Shown piece by piece: positions 35,000 through 47,500 of a stretch of 64,000 nucleotides of DNA. The notes beneath the pieces are model-generated. The model ran no database searches. It had not been told where the DNA came from and worked only from the letters and a program-made list of their open reading frames with translations. Every line of letters begins with the position of its first letter. Position 1 is the stretch's first letter. Location: the NCBI GenBank assembly GCA_934045905.1, contig OW203761.1, forward strand, positions 35,638,964 to 35,702,963, read 5' to 3'. The position numbers and the translations under genes are program-made. The DNA comes from Leuctra nigra. Its lineage: Eukaryota; Arthropoda; Insecta; Plecoptera; Leuctridae.

Positions 35000-37900
35000 T
35001 CACTGTGCTTGCACAGAAAGTAAACATGGTTCCAACAACTCTTGCCAGTTGTATTCAACAATATCAACAAGTTCTGGAACATTTTCTGTATCAATGTCAA
35101 TGCTAAATTTTCCTTGGGGCTGCTGGCATTGGTCCTGACCAGCTGAAACAAAAATTGTTTTGTAAAAGTAGGTAGTAAGCTACAAAATAATGTGCAATAA
35201 TAGGGAATATGCAAAAGATTTTTAGGGCCAGTTTTTCAATACCTTGCTAACTTTTAAAAGTCAATCAGGACTAAATTGCCATGGCAACATCCAATAGCAA
35301 TCCGTTTAACTACTGGTTTAGCAGAGTAGGTATTGAAAGACCAACCCTAAATGAGGTTAAAATGATAAATCCAATATTTCAAAATAACACGATTGTTGGT
35401 AAATTACACCATTTTCTCCCTCAAAAGTGTAAATTTTCATTCATAAAATATGAAATTGAAAATCAGTGTAAATTTTGGCGGAAAAACGTCTTCTCGGCGA
35501 GTGATGTCATATTTTATTGTAACCATGGCAACATCATTGTTGGTTAATATAAATGACATCACTTGCCGGAATGGCGTTTTTCCTCCAAAATTTACATGAT
35601 TTTCACTTTCATGATGAATAAAAATTTACACTTTTTAGTGGGAGAATAGTGTGATTTACCAACAAATATGTTTTTATTTTGAATTATAGCTTTTAATAAA
35701 TTCATGCATATTCTCTATGCTCATGTATTTGCAGATATTCATATAGTCGATAAACAAAAAAATCATGTAAAGGTACTATGTAGTACCTACTAAAATTAGG
35801 TAGGTACCTAGTATGCAAAAGAAAATTACTTGAAACAATGCAATAAAAAATATAACAGTTCATAGTGCAAATTGTATTGTAGTTTTCTTTCAATACATAC
35901 CTAAAATTTTCAGAGTAAGTTGTTGCGTCCCCATTTCGCAATTAAGAACTTTCGCTGTTACTGACTCGGACATTAGTGGACAGTAGTTGTCATCCAGCTT
36001 CAATATCTTGAATGTGATTAACTCATTCACAATTGGTATCCGTTGAAGCACGGAAGGTGTCAGCTTTACATCGTTGCTAGTTGTACTTGGTGTGAGAGGT
36101 TTAGTTCGTTTTACAACAATTGGAGCAGCATTGCGAAGAGCCAATATCTTGCCAAATGCAACTTCTGTTGAATTATTATCTTCATATGGCGCAGAATGGT
36201 TATTAATACGATAAATATCGGTAGCAAGATTATTAGTGCTTGATGCGGCACATTCGGGCACTACTCTTTCAACTGCCTCAGATCCTGATGTAAAATAGGC
36301 ATTGCCAGATGTAGCATAGCCATTCTGTTTTGACTTCGGTAATGCACCAACAGCACCGAACGAATTGATATCATCATGTGCATGCTCCATGCTCAAACCA
36401 TTTGGAAACCTGACATGCACAGAGTTCGAAGTTGCAGTAGGAGCACCTGGTTTCATGATTGGAGTAGAATGTGTATACGTTAAACTGCTGTAGGTATTTT
36501 CCACTTTATGCTCAACATTCTCCGTTCGCTTCCTACGAGTTCGAACTCTCTTTCTCTTTCTTTTCGCTGGACTCTTTATTTCTCCATCTGCACTTTCATC
36601 ATCTGCACACAATTTATGTTTATTGGCAGGAAGATCGTGAACTAATTCTGCATTTGGTGAATCATTTTTCAATTCAATTTGAGTAGCGAACACAAACTGT
36701 GGCTGGATTTCACCAACAGAAACAATGACATTATTGTTGTCAGTTACTTGCTCTTCTTGGTTAATTCTTACTCGCTTCCCTTTCTTTTCCTTCAGTATTT
36801 TTGCTTCACAAGTATAAACATTGTTATCTATCATATATGATGTTCTTAGGCCGGAAGAAGTAGAGGCAACGGCTGTCTCTACATTAACTGCATCATCAAT
36901 TTTATCTCTCTTTTTCTTACGTCGGCTCTTCTTAGTGACGCGAGGGCTGGTAGCTTCCCCTTCATTGCCGACTGCCATGTCTTCGTTTTCACAAATGCCT
37001 TCTACCAAAGTAGTGAATACTTTTCGAAACACTCTGGAATAAAAAAGGTAATGATGATGAAGTAAAAATGATAAAGTTGTTGTTTAATAGAAGACAAAAT
37101 GCACTGTCAAGTGTAACTATTCTTCCATTTCCCCTTGACGGCGCAATAAGAAACCCTCAAGAAACATACCGAGATAATGTTGTAAAGGTGTTAGTACCTT
37201 GTAGACTTGCCATTTTATGGACTTGGACCCTGATCTTTTAAAATTAACTCCCTGTAATATTTTCCCACATAGGTGGATTGGTTCCATGTTGAAGATTAAT
37301 TAGAGATAGGATACGTTTGTTCTACAACTAGCTCAATAAAACTATCACAGTCTTTTGAAAAATAAATATTATGACGACGTAGTGTAGTGTTTTCTATTAG
37401 AATAACAGCCCAACTACTTTAGTTTTTTTACATTTTATAGGGTTTGTTCCACTACTTAATACCGATCAAGGTGAAAGAAGTAATTGGCTCAAATTACTGA
37501 CAACCCAGTAAAAGTTATAAAGAATGAAAACAAAACAGATCTGCTGCCTGCACAATTTTTAAATATACTACCTACCATCAGTCCATCCTGTTAGAAGAAC
37601 TCTTCATTGGTAGAAGTAGAAAGCAGCTAACATAAATTTAACGTTATCTGAAATCTGTGTGCGCGTACAAAGGAAGTTGATACAAATTCAATACTGAATT
37701 ACTTAGGTAATAGGATCTGGATAAATCTGTGTCCATATCAGTTTGTGCACTGTAAATAGGCACATTTAAACTTCTCAATGTGTCCAGTAAACTGTACGTA
37801 GGTACCAACCTATTGTTTACGAGATTCTCATTATACAAACAAGGGAATGGGATTTGCAAGGTATGGGACCCCAAGACTTGAAATCAGCGTTTTGAAAACG

Positions 37901-39283
37901 TTTGCATTTTCTTTGTTTAAAACCAAAAAAAGTTGACAACTAAGGCTTAGCCTTCAATATTTTCACGTTTTAAGTTTTATGCAATGAGAACGCAAACGGT
38001 TTTAAAACGTCGATTTCAAAACTTGGATTCAGGAGGGCTAATCTAAATTCCCGTGTCGTCTCGTTTCTTGTGATATGGGCTCACTGCACACTGGAGTGTG
38101 CAGTGAGCACAAAATAGTGAGCACTATAGTGAGCACGCTATTTAACACGGTGAGGTGCTGTCTATTTAACACGGTAGTGACGCCGTATCAATTGATATGA
38201 GACGACAAGGGAATTTAGAATACGGAGTGGATATTCGTACGTTCAAAAGTTCGAATTACCAAAAATTATTTGTACGTACAGCTTTTCATTGGTTGCCGCG
38301 TGAAGGGGGGCGTGACGTCACGAATGTTTTTTTGTAGGTACCTATGATTAATTCCCTGCAATTGAACGTACAGGAATACGTTCATACGTTTTCAACTTCT
38401 TGCTGTATATTTCCAGCTTTAAATTGAATTAATATAAATTCGCTGTGATAATTAAACAAAATAAGTTGTACAGTACCTACCCGTTGAGGATCTAGGTACC
38501 TATTCTGTTGACGAACATCATGGTCAAACTAGGCGACAGATTTAATAACCCTACAGATGTAGCCCCTAAAGATAGTAAGAGTGTTGAGAGAGCCCGGAAA
38601 AGAATAATACGCTTCACCATTGAGCTATACGTAAATATGTGCATTATTGGTGCATCAAAGCCGGCAAAGAATTCCGCAATTCGTCAACAGGAGATTGATC
38701 CTCAAAGTGGGTACAATTTATTTTGTTAAATTATGCAGCGAATATGTATTTATTCAATTTAAGCTGGCAAATATACCTAGGTACTAGGTACTACAGCAAG
38801 AAGCTGAATACGTATAAACATATTCCTGTACGTTCAAACGTACAAATTGAAGGGCATTATTCATACGTTAAAGACGTCACGCCCCCCTTCACGCAGTAAC
38901 CAATGAAAAGCCTTGTACCTACGAATAATTTTTGGTAATTCGTACGATATCCACAGAGTTTGCCTTTAATTCCGGTCAATTGTCGATCGACTCATTGAAC
39001 TTGTATTCTCCCTACGCCTTTATAGGTACTACTAAAAATACATAGCTGTTACTTACTTTATTTCATCATTGTCGTGTATAATGCGAATGTCTTCAAAATC
39101 GGGCAAATAAGAGTCATTTATTGAAAGTAACAAATTTTTTAGGTTAAAAGTGTCTTGAATGTAGATGATTAAATCTTTTATTATATGATACTTTGATAGA
39201 TCTACGTACAAAAATGATTTCTTTCTTATATCGCAAAAGAAATCAGACAGATCACAACTTATCCTAAATCCAGTTGCAGCCAT
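35000..39283 (-). CDS. coil: Coilin, Cajal-body scaffold protein
   Basis: Scaffold of nuclear Cajal bodies, where snRNPs mature. Three GT-AG exons in phase: 39283-39057, 37033-35901, 35142-35000; 500 aa. Exon 1 encodes the ubiquitin-like N-terminal self-association domain: LYVDLSKYHIIKDLIIYIQD, then LPDFEDIRIIHDNDEIK, matching the vertebrate pattern LVDLNRC..V.DLI..I and LVRDNDCLRVK. The central part is disordered with basic clusters (KKSRRKKKRDK near residue 110 and KRKRKRVRTRRKR) that should act as nuclear/nucleolar targeting signals. The C-terminus is the atypical Tudor domain: NELITFKILKLDDNYCPLMS, QQLTLKIL, GKFSIDID and VEYNWQELLEP, which line up with the vertebrate coilin end. Both introns contain fold-back elements. 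It lies between two paralogous zinc-finger genes on the same strand. The identification rests on both end domains. Confidence 0.9.
35227..35347. repeat. Small inverted repeat in coilin intron 2
   Basis: CAGTTTTTCAATACCTTGCTAA on the left is mirrored, imperfectly, by TTTAGCAGAGTAGGTATTGAAAGACCA on the right, in ~121 bp. It is MITE-like with no ORF of substance. Confidence 0.5.
35374..35686. mobile_element. Fold-back element in coilin intron 2, ~313 bp
   Basis: TGTTGGTAAATTACACCATT, AAAAGTGTAAATTTT, AATCAGTGTAAATTTTGGCGG and AGTGATGTCAT in the left arm all recur inverted in the right arm, so the whole element can fold on itself. The open frame at 35281-35547 is only a by-product of this repeat. 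Confidence 0.7.
38232..38951. mobile_element. Fold-back element in coilin intron 1, ~720 bp
   Basis: The left arm contains GGATATTCGTACG, GAATTACCAAAAATTATT, CTTTTCATTGGTT, GTGAAGGGGGGCGTGACGTC and GAACGTACAGGAATACGTTC; each has an inverted counterpart in the right arm in reverse order. The arms are about 180 bp. The centre carries a 73-codon open frame (38508-38729) that I do not recognise. Confidence 0.75.
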
Positions 39284-39624
39284 AATAAAATTTTATGAAT
39301 TTCTTGACACACAAATGCTCACATGAAATCCAAAGAGTGAGAATCGACGACCGGTCGACGTCGTTTTAACTTTTAATTGTATGTAAGTTGGTACTTCGTA
39401 ATTTGGCATGACGTCACTTGCTACATTTTCCGCTTCCGCCGCAGCTCAGTGCTCCCCGCTGGCGCTAATATTCAAATTCCCTTTTCGTGCGGAATGTTTT
39501 TATCACAGGTTTTTATACTTTCATTCGAGTGGTTCCTTTCGCATGGACCTCTGTTTCTTTTGTATGTCTGCAGCATTTCACCGATCTTTAGAAAGGAACT
39601 GGAACCATTATTTTTCTAGGAACC

Positions 39625-39775
39625 AGGGGGGTGATTCCTGTACGCATTTTTACTCTCTTATCTTAAATATTAAGAGAGTAGCAACCATTGTTATGGACAT
39701 TAACAATGGAGTAAACAAACTTTAAGATCCGATAGCTAACTTAAGAGACTAAAAACGTACAGGAATGACCCCCCA
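39625..39775. mobile_element. MITE with GGGGGGTGATTCCTGTACG ends, ~151 bp
   Basis: The left end GGGGGGTGATTCCTGTACGC mirrors the right end, which reads GGGGGGTCATTCCTGTACGT on the minus strand, and pairing continues into a TCTCTTA word on both sides. No ORF. Confidence 0.7.
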
Positions 39776-39861
39776 GAACTTTTAAGAACTTGGATGGTGC
39801 AATCACATCTTATATCTTACTCAACAACTGGCGATACCCATACAAGTATTATGTACTTGTC

Positions 39862-40000
39862 CACGGGATAATAAAATATAAAAAACATAAATGAGAACTT
39901 TCTTGTCACGGTCACAAGAGCCTAGAAGGCCGTGAATAACATCGAGATGAGAAACTTGTCACCGTGACAAGAAAGTTCTAATTTTATGTGATCGTACCCC
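39862..40000. repeat. Hairpin repeat, ~139 bp
   Basis: GAACTTTCTTGTCACGGT on the left is the inverse of ACCGTGACAAGAAAGTTC on the right (18 bp exact), with looser pairing outside it. It resembles a MITE; the ends are approximate. Confidence 0.6.
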
Positions 40001-40221
40001 GGAACCAAAATTCATGTGGGTTCCAGTACCTGATTAAGACTAAATTTTTCTCTTTTTTTACACATTTTCAACCTAATGATTAGTCAAGGATCTAAATCAA
40101 TTGGAACCCACTGCAACTTGATCTGATTTTCTTTATGTACCATAGAGTGTTTAGATGATTATTCTCAGTTTCAATGAAAAACAGATACTTTTATGTTTAT
40201 GTGTATGTTCACTAGGGTTAA

Positions 40222-40574
40222 GTGGGTATCACACTGGGTTGCAACCCCTGGTTGGAACTCTCTCATTTGGAAACTTTTGTTGCCAAACAAGGCAAAAGCC
40301 TATCACACGCAACGGTTTAGGTTGATGTTGGTTGGTTCACAACTGACACTTGGAGTTGCGCAGAAAGCAACGTTTCCGGTTCCGGTTACTTCCCACTGGT
40401 AAGTTTATGTAACGGGGTACCACAACAAATTGATGGAACTGTCAAAATAGAGAATTCTCTATTTTTCGAACCAACCCATGGGTTGACGAAATTCAGTCTC
40501 TGCACATGCGCGGCCAACCATGGTTTGCAGCCGCGGGTTCCATACACGGTTTGCAACACAGTGTGATAGGGCTT
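40222..40574. mobile_element. MITE with TATCACACTG ends, ~353 bp
   Basis: GGGTATCACACTGGGTTGCA on the left mirrors GCCCTATCACACTGTGTTGC on the inverted right end. Inside, CCTATCACACGCAACGGTT repeats the terminal motif once more. No transposase. Confidence 0.6.
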
Positions 40575-41525
40575 TTACAGAATTCCAGTTCAAGATTTTG
40601 TACGTGCCGGTGCTCGCTCATCAAGAGTTCAAGACTGAACATTTTTCTAGCGTTTTGTTATAAAAAACACTCACAAATTAGTTACATTAAATATAGGTAT
40701 AGTACAAAATTTTACTTCTATATTTTACTACCTTACTACATTGTATTCAAGGATGGAAGTCAACAAACAAATTGCACTTATTGATAGAGCATATTTTTAT
40801 TTGATTACTTTCCTATCTAAATTTTACTTATTTAACATGTTGAACCAAATTGTACCATTATATAATTTACACAGAGTTTAAGATATAAAAATTACGTCCA
40901 GAAATTCTAACACACAAGAACATTTTAATGGACATAAAAAATTCCCTACAAAACTTTCCTGACAAAGTGTTCACATCAAGACCTGAATGGTTGTTTAAAC
41001 TTTGTAGTGTAAAGTTCGTTGACATCATAATATCTAGTAACCTTTGTGTATATAATATATAAAGAGAGGATTCTATAATCCAGAAACTAAAACTTTCTAT
41101 TTCTACCTAGTTTCAAATTAGTAACTACCAATTTTACTACCTTACATAGATAGATACATAAAATAAAGTAAATCATAAAAAATGTATAGGTAAGTAGTAG
41201 TTTCATTACTGATCTTAAGTTCATAACATGTATGATCTAGGATTAGTCTAAATATCATTTTAAATTACCTACATTGCTAGATGTAGATATACACGTAATT
41301 AAACTAATGACAAATACGAAGAAGTATATTCATGTACTTTTAAGCATATATTATTATATAAACAATAAACAATTGATTAGGCATGTACACACTAACACTG
41401 GTATAGCCGATAGTATATTAGATATTTAAAATTAAATATGTTATATAAGATAATATTCTTTTAATTGGCAAATAATTCCTATATTGTATGTAGCCAGTAA
41501 TATTTGCAGTCACTTCCTAATCTAA

Positions 41526-44500
41526 TTATATATGAATGGGGACATGGATCAACAACTCAGATCTGTTGCTAAACGATTCGCCACACATCTCGCAAACAAT
41601 ATCGCAAACATATTCACTCTTCACATTAACAGATTCTATAAGAGGCGGCGGTGGAGAAGAAGCGGCCTTATCAATCGCTTCACTTTTGCTGGGAGATGCT
41701 TTACCATTTGCCTTTGCAGCTCTACGGGGGGACTTCGCGTTGGTGATATAAGTGGGCTTACGAGGAGACGTACTCGCCGGCTTAGCAGGCTTTTTAGGAG
41801 CGGCCTTAGCTTTCCTCTTAGCTTTAGCTTTGCCCTTTTTCGCTGGTGATTTTGGGGACTTTTTAGCAGGAAAAGTTGCTGTCGAGAGTTTTGCCATCTT
41901 TACATTGTGATAGTTTACATTCTTTGTTCTAGGACCTGCTTTGTTTTTATCCAGACCTCTCTGATCTTCAACAACTTCTGGGATACTGACAGGCTTTAGA
42001 GCTGCTAATGTAGTGAGCGACACGTTTTTTGTCCTAGGTCTAACCCGAGGCTCGCCAGTTGGACGAGTGCTCCGTACGAAGCCTCCCAGCCTGACGGCAC
42101 CGGGCTTTTTCACTTTCTCATCATTTCCAAACTCGCTCTTTACCTCAATTAAATTCTTTTTCTTCTGTGATGTTTTCAGCTTCCTCTTAGATTTCTTGGT
42201 TTCAGATTTTTCAGCATCCACAAATGAATTAAAGTTTTCTACAACAGACTCAAACGTCTTAACAACTGTGTCTAAATTTCTATCAGTGTTAGATTTTCGT
42301 TTCAGTTTCATTCTTTTCTTAGGAGGCGTTTCCTTCGGTTCTTCTTCCTCCTCAAAGAAATCATCCATTTCCGAAGCAGAACCTCCGCTTCTGTCAGCAG
42401 AGTGTAAATCATCAGAAGCACCTGCAATGAGCGTAAGCTCTGCAGAGTTGAGCTTGCGCCTTCGCTTGTACTTTCTCGGTCCGAGACGAGGTGCTCGGTG
42501 CTTGGCAGTGTTCTCGTCGCTGTGGCTGATCAGATGAGCACACAGGTCCTCGGATGAGTTGAACGATGTGGAGCAAACCTTGCACACGTACATCGGCAGA
42601 TGGTTGCTCACTTTGTGCTCTGGACCCGAATGATGGGAACGAATGTGCTCTCGGAGAACCACCTAAAAGTATTTGTTTTATTGAAGACAGTATCAGTGGA
42701 AAGCGATCAACCACTCTTTTGGCAAGGACTGTTTAATGCTAAAATTTTAAATTATAAGACATTAAAACCGAAGCGAAGCAACTACCTATTAAAACAAAGT
42801 TGCAGGCATTTGGATCTTGATTCATATATAACAGCCTCATGCTCAAAAGAATTTCCAGATTTATCGAAGCAAGTGACCAGAGTCTACTGGATTCGGTCCA
42901 TAAGATTATAAGCTCACGGTCTTGTGGTGTTGAGGACTGACACCCGTAAATATCTACTTGCGGACGCAACTTCTTTTGAGCATGAGTAAGTGGACTCTAA
43001 ACAATACAGAACTGAAGAGGAATGACTAATGAGTAATGAGGTAAAACTCAAGGAGGATCAATGTGAACACTACTGCTTGATGCTGATACTTTTTTACTTT
43101 TTTCTTTACTTTTACTTTTAACTTTTTTCCTCGTGTATTTTTCAAGAATTAGAAATTACTGAGACTATATCGCCATACCAATAAAGACAATGTCAAGGAA
43201 GCTGTGGAACTGGAAGAAATGGTCAAGGTCACCCACTCCCGATCCCCACACAAAACAAATTCGAGTCTTGTCTTGAGGTCTGTTCGTTTACACTCACACA
43301 ACCTGCCAAATGGCAGCTTGTTGTAGCCTGTGGTAGAGCCAAGAGTGGGTGGAGTTACTACAAGTTGCCACACAAAACGAACACTTTTATGGTAGATTTG
43401 GCATTTAACCTTCAACTGCGCGGGAGTTGAGGTTGAGAAGGCCGTGACTTTCAAATGTTTTTCTCATAGTGAGAGATTATAAGACAAGAAATACTTCCAA
43501 TCTAATGTTAATATAATATCATGTAGATGATTTGGGCCATGTCTTCATCGACGCACAGTTGGAAATCAATGCCATTGACAGTTGACACTCAACTCGATAA
43601 AAATAAATATGGCCATTTGGACTTGGCCACAACTCACACCTCCTCAGAAACATGTGTAGGAAGTGGGAGGTTTTGGCTACAACAACCTGCCACAAACGTC
43701 AAACCGAACAGGCTGTGAGCTACCACAAGTTACCAAATTTCCAAAACAAACACCGTTTGGAAGTTTTGGCAGGGTAAACAAACAGACCTTTGCATTCAAC
43801 TGAAAAATGGCGTCCTGTGGTAGAAAGCGTGTCCACATTTGGTTAGATTTCAATGAAATTAAAGATTCTAGCAAAAAAGGAAGTCGTGAAAAATGCAAAG
43901 TATGTAAAGTTGAAGTGCCGCCGCCCCCCTAATGATGGATATTTCTCTCACAAACCATTGTTTCATTGTATGTAATACTATTTTATTTTGCAATACTTAA
44001 GAGGGCTTGGTAGTGAGCGTGGCCTTGACGAGTTTTTTAATCGATTTTTATTAATATCTTTTTCCAGTGTAATTAATAACAAAATAGGGCTATGGACGTG
44101 AATTCAGAACAGTTCAATGAAAATAATTTCATAGTTTGGAATAAGTTATTAGTTTTATTTTGTCCTACAGGTGTTTAGAACCCGAAAATGTAGTAATTTT
44201 CGGGTTCTAAACACCTGTTGGACACAATAAAACTAATAGCTTATTCCAAACTATGAAATTATTTTCATTGAACTGTTCTGAATTCACGTCCATAGCCCTA
44301 TTTTGTTAACAATTACACTGGAAAAAGATATTGATAAAAATCGATTAAAAAACAATTCAAGGTCAAACTCACTACCCAGCCGTCTTAAATTGTATGAATC
44401 AAGTAATGGATTTAAATACGTTTCAAAAATATTTCCTTCTAATCCAAAATTTGAAAATTTTAATATTTTATTTGGATTTTTTTTGATTTTTATAAAAAAA

Positions 44501-47500
44501 AATTACATACCCTGGAAATTGAGCATAACACAAAGATGACTGGACTGTCAATTATTGACTGCACTCAAAAAGATGTTGCAAGTTGAGCAAGGTAGGCTGA
44601 GAAATATGGTAAATAAAAAGGAGATAATAAATAATTCAACATACAGAGCAGATATTTTCTAACTTTGGAAAGAGAAAGACAATTAACTAGCTTTCATTTC
44701 TCATCTTCCGAAGAAAGTAATTAATGAGCTGCAGAAAAAGTAGAAAGTTTGGTAAAAGTTCCTAAGGTACTAACTATTTGCAAGATAGAAGTAAGAACAG
44801 CAATGATCACACTGCATTAGTGCATATTTGGTAGCACATACTAACATGATTGATTTGATAGGTAGATTGCTACACATACAAGATTGCTAGGTACACAATA
44901 CATTTCAGATTAAGAATGCTGAATTTGCTGATTAAGAATGCGTCCCGATAGCTTAAAGTGGTCCCACTGCTCCAGCCATGGTGCTTAGAATTCCCCGTAA
45001 TTCATACAAATCTCTGATGAAATAATACCTCAAACAACAGCATAAAACAATTATATCTTACCGTACGCTCCAATTATATGTTTTTAATTGAAGTTCCAAT
45101 TAAACTATCCCAAAATAATACATATTTGTAGTGCAATGTTGCCAGATTTATGGTAAATTTTATACATTGTACACAGTTTCTTTCTTATTTGGCCCGTGAC
45201 CCCATATTTTCAAACGGCAGTCTTATTCTAAAAATTATTATCTTTAATTTGAGACTATTTTCAATGATTTGTCATTCCTCTTGCGGTTTTAGGAGCAATT
45301 TAAGGCCAATTTTCCGGGACGATTTCTTGTCTCCCTGTGTTATCTTATGGGGGAAAAGATGATCTTCAATCAAGAATATCTAATTATATGATACCGTAAG
45401 GGGCAAATATTTTTTGCTAGTTGTATGTAATATGGTTTCATTAATCTTTGGTGTGAATTACAGCAAATTCTCATTCCTATGCCGAAACGATGGAACCACT
45501 TTAATGGTTAAAGCATAGGGCCGGAAACCCGAAGGATCTGGGTTCGATTCCCAGTCGGGGTGCGCGTTTTTATTTCGCAGGTTACCTCCAAAACACCATC
45601 CCTAAGTGAGAGATTCACTAAATTTTCCATCATTATCAAACATTTCAGATGTTTCGAACTATCAAATAAGATTCCCCATGTCAAATAGTATCAAAATGAT
45701 AACAATAATTGATTTAATTACCAACCAGCAACATCATTGTATGCTGTTGTCAATGTCAAAGTTTTGTGTGCTGCAGTATTGTCTCATCAGAAAATAGATC
45801 TTCAATTATCCTAAGAAAATGTAATTGGTACGGTCTACCTAGCTCTGAAAACGAAGGGAATTTAGGCTGCTCCCTACCCTACAGTCAGATGCAAACATAG
45901 CATGTTATTCCACTGAAACTACCCTATAGCTACATAGTTACGTACTTTGCTGAGTAAAATTATTCCCAGATACATGCAGGCAGTGACGAGAGATGTTATA
46001 CCATGCACATCCAAGCACTATTGTTGATCTAGTGACAGGAATAGGATGCAATGAAAGTTTTGGAAAAGTCATGACTTTAACCCTGATCATTAATTAAATT
46101 AGTAGTACCTAGTAGGGAGATAACATCAAGAGTGTAACAGGCTAATACGTTTTTCCCGCTAGTCCGGAAGCTTCTCTGGAATGAACAGTTCCCAAAGAAG
46201 TATAAATTACTCCTTTTCAAAGCATACTTCTTGCCAATACTCACCTACGGCTCAGTCACGTGGGCGATTGGAGGAAAGGTGGAGAGCCAGTTGCAGGCAG
46301 CGGAAATGAAATCTTGCGAAGCATACAAGGAATTACAAAGATGGACAAGATCAGGAGAGAAAAAATTAGCACATAATTGAAACTGGAGAGGTTGACGTAC
46401 AAACTGGGGAGAGAGCAGCTACGGTGGTTTGGCCACATGAAGAGAATGCAGATGAGTTGAATACCACGTCGGGAGTTTGAAGTCGCAAGTAGTGATAGAA
46501 GAGTGGGAAGGCCGCAGGAGAAGTGGGGAGAGTAGGTAGCAGAGGATGTACAAGAGTGACTGGAGAAGTGGGAAGAATGGGAGGAAGAAAGGTTGTGGGA
46601 AGAGAGGGAGAAGTGGAAGAAGAGGAAGAGCCAAGTTTGGCCAGCTAGCTCAGGGGTCCGAGGCCCTAGTCACCTCCGACCCAATTATTGGACCAAGGAG
46701 AAAGATTACCTAGTTATTACCTAGTAGGAACACTTTAAGTTAGATTTTACTCAAGCTACACATTCCATTCCTCCAATTTATTAAACAAATAACACACTCA
46801 CTCTCTGATTGAATGCTCGTGGGCAAACCGGACAAGCATATGGTTTCTCCCCGGTGTGAATACGCTCGTGTTTGCGGAGTGTCCCACCGTCAGCGAAAGC
46901 CTTCCAGCAGAAGCGGCAGCCATACGGACGTTCCCCGGTGTGAATGCGTGCGTGAATCTGTTGGCTGCTGCGCGAGCCGAACGTCTTGCCACACTCGTTG
47001 CAGTGGAACTGGCGAGAGCCCAGCTCCTTGGTGTGGCTGTGGCGGTGGTTGATCAGAGCACGCCCATCCGGAAACTCCTCACCGCAATCATCGCAGTTCA
47101 CCGCCTTGTCACGGTGGGATACCATATGTCTTGAAAATAAGACACAAAAGATTGATAATTCTGGGATAATTGACTTTTTTAATATATATTTTGGTACAGT
47201 AAATTTTAATATTAATAAATTATAATTATGACGCCACAGCACCTGTTACTTTATTAGCTTTAGTTTATGTTACAAACAAAACTGGTACATATTTTTTAAC
47301 CTACTATGCATTCATGTTGCTCTGAATCCATTTTCCTACTATGCATTAGATATACAGCAATAAAATTTGACTAAAATAGAGTGAAGGCTGGTAGGTACTA
47401 AGTTCTTCATTTAACTACAATTAAGATTTCTAAATATTCTACCACCACAAAACAAGGTCAGTTTAATTAGCATTTTTAATATCTAGTGCATAGACGCAAG

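Larger units (their letters stand above)
39284..41525. other. Coilin upstream region and ZNF-B 3' UTR interval
   Basis: The coilin promoter is expected within a few hundred bases above 39283. Three small inverted-repeat elements follow (39625-39775, 39862-40000, 40222-40574). From about 40800 to 41525 the AT-rich sequence is probably 3' UTR of ZNF-B. No other gene was seen. Confidence 0.45.
42663..46801. other. ZNF-B intron 4, transposon-filled
   Basis: A 4.1 kb intron that interrupts one zinc finger between AFNQR and VVLREH. It contains a MITE (43276-43789), a TTAA-flanked fold-back element (44001-44384), a tRNA-like sequence (45488-45562) and a decayed LINE fragment (46165-46725). Confidence 0.7.

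Noticed and set aside
38508..38729. 73-codon frame in the centre of the coilin-intron fold-back element
   Set aside because: Starts with ATG and reads plausibly, but it has no recognisable family and lies within a transposon; kept only as part of that element.
42013..42537. 174-codon plus-strand Ser/Phe-rich frame
   Set aside because: Antisense to the Lys-rich tail of ZNF-B.
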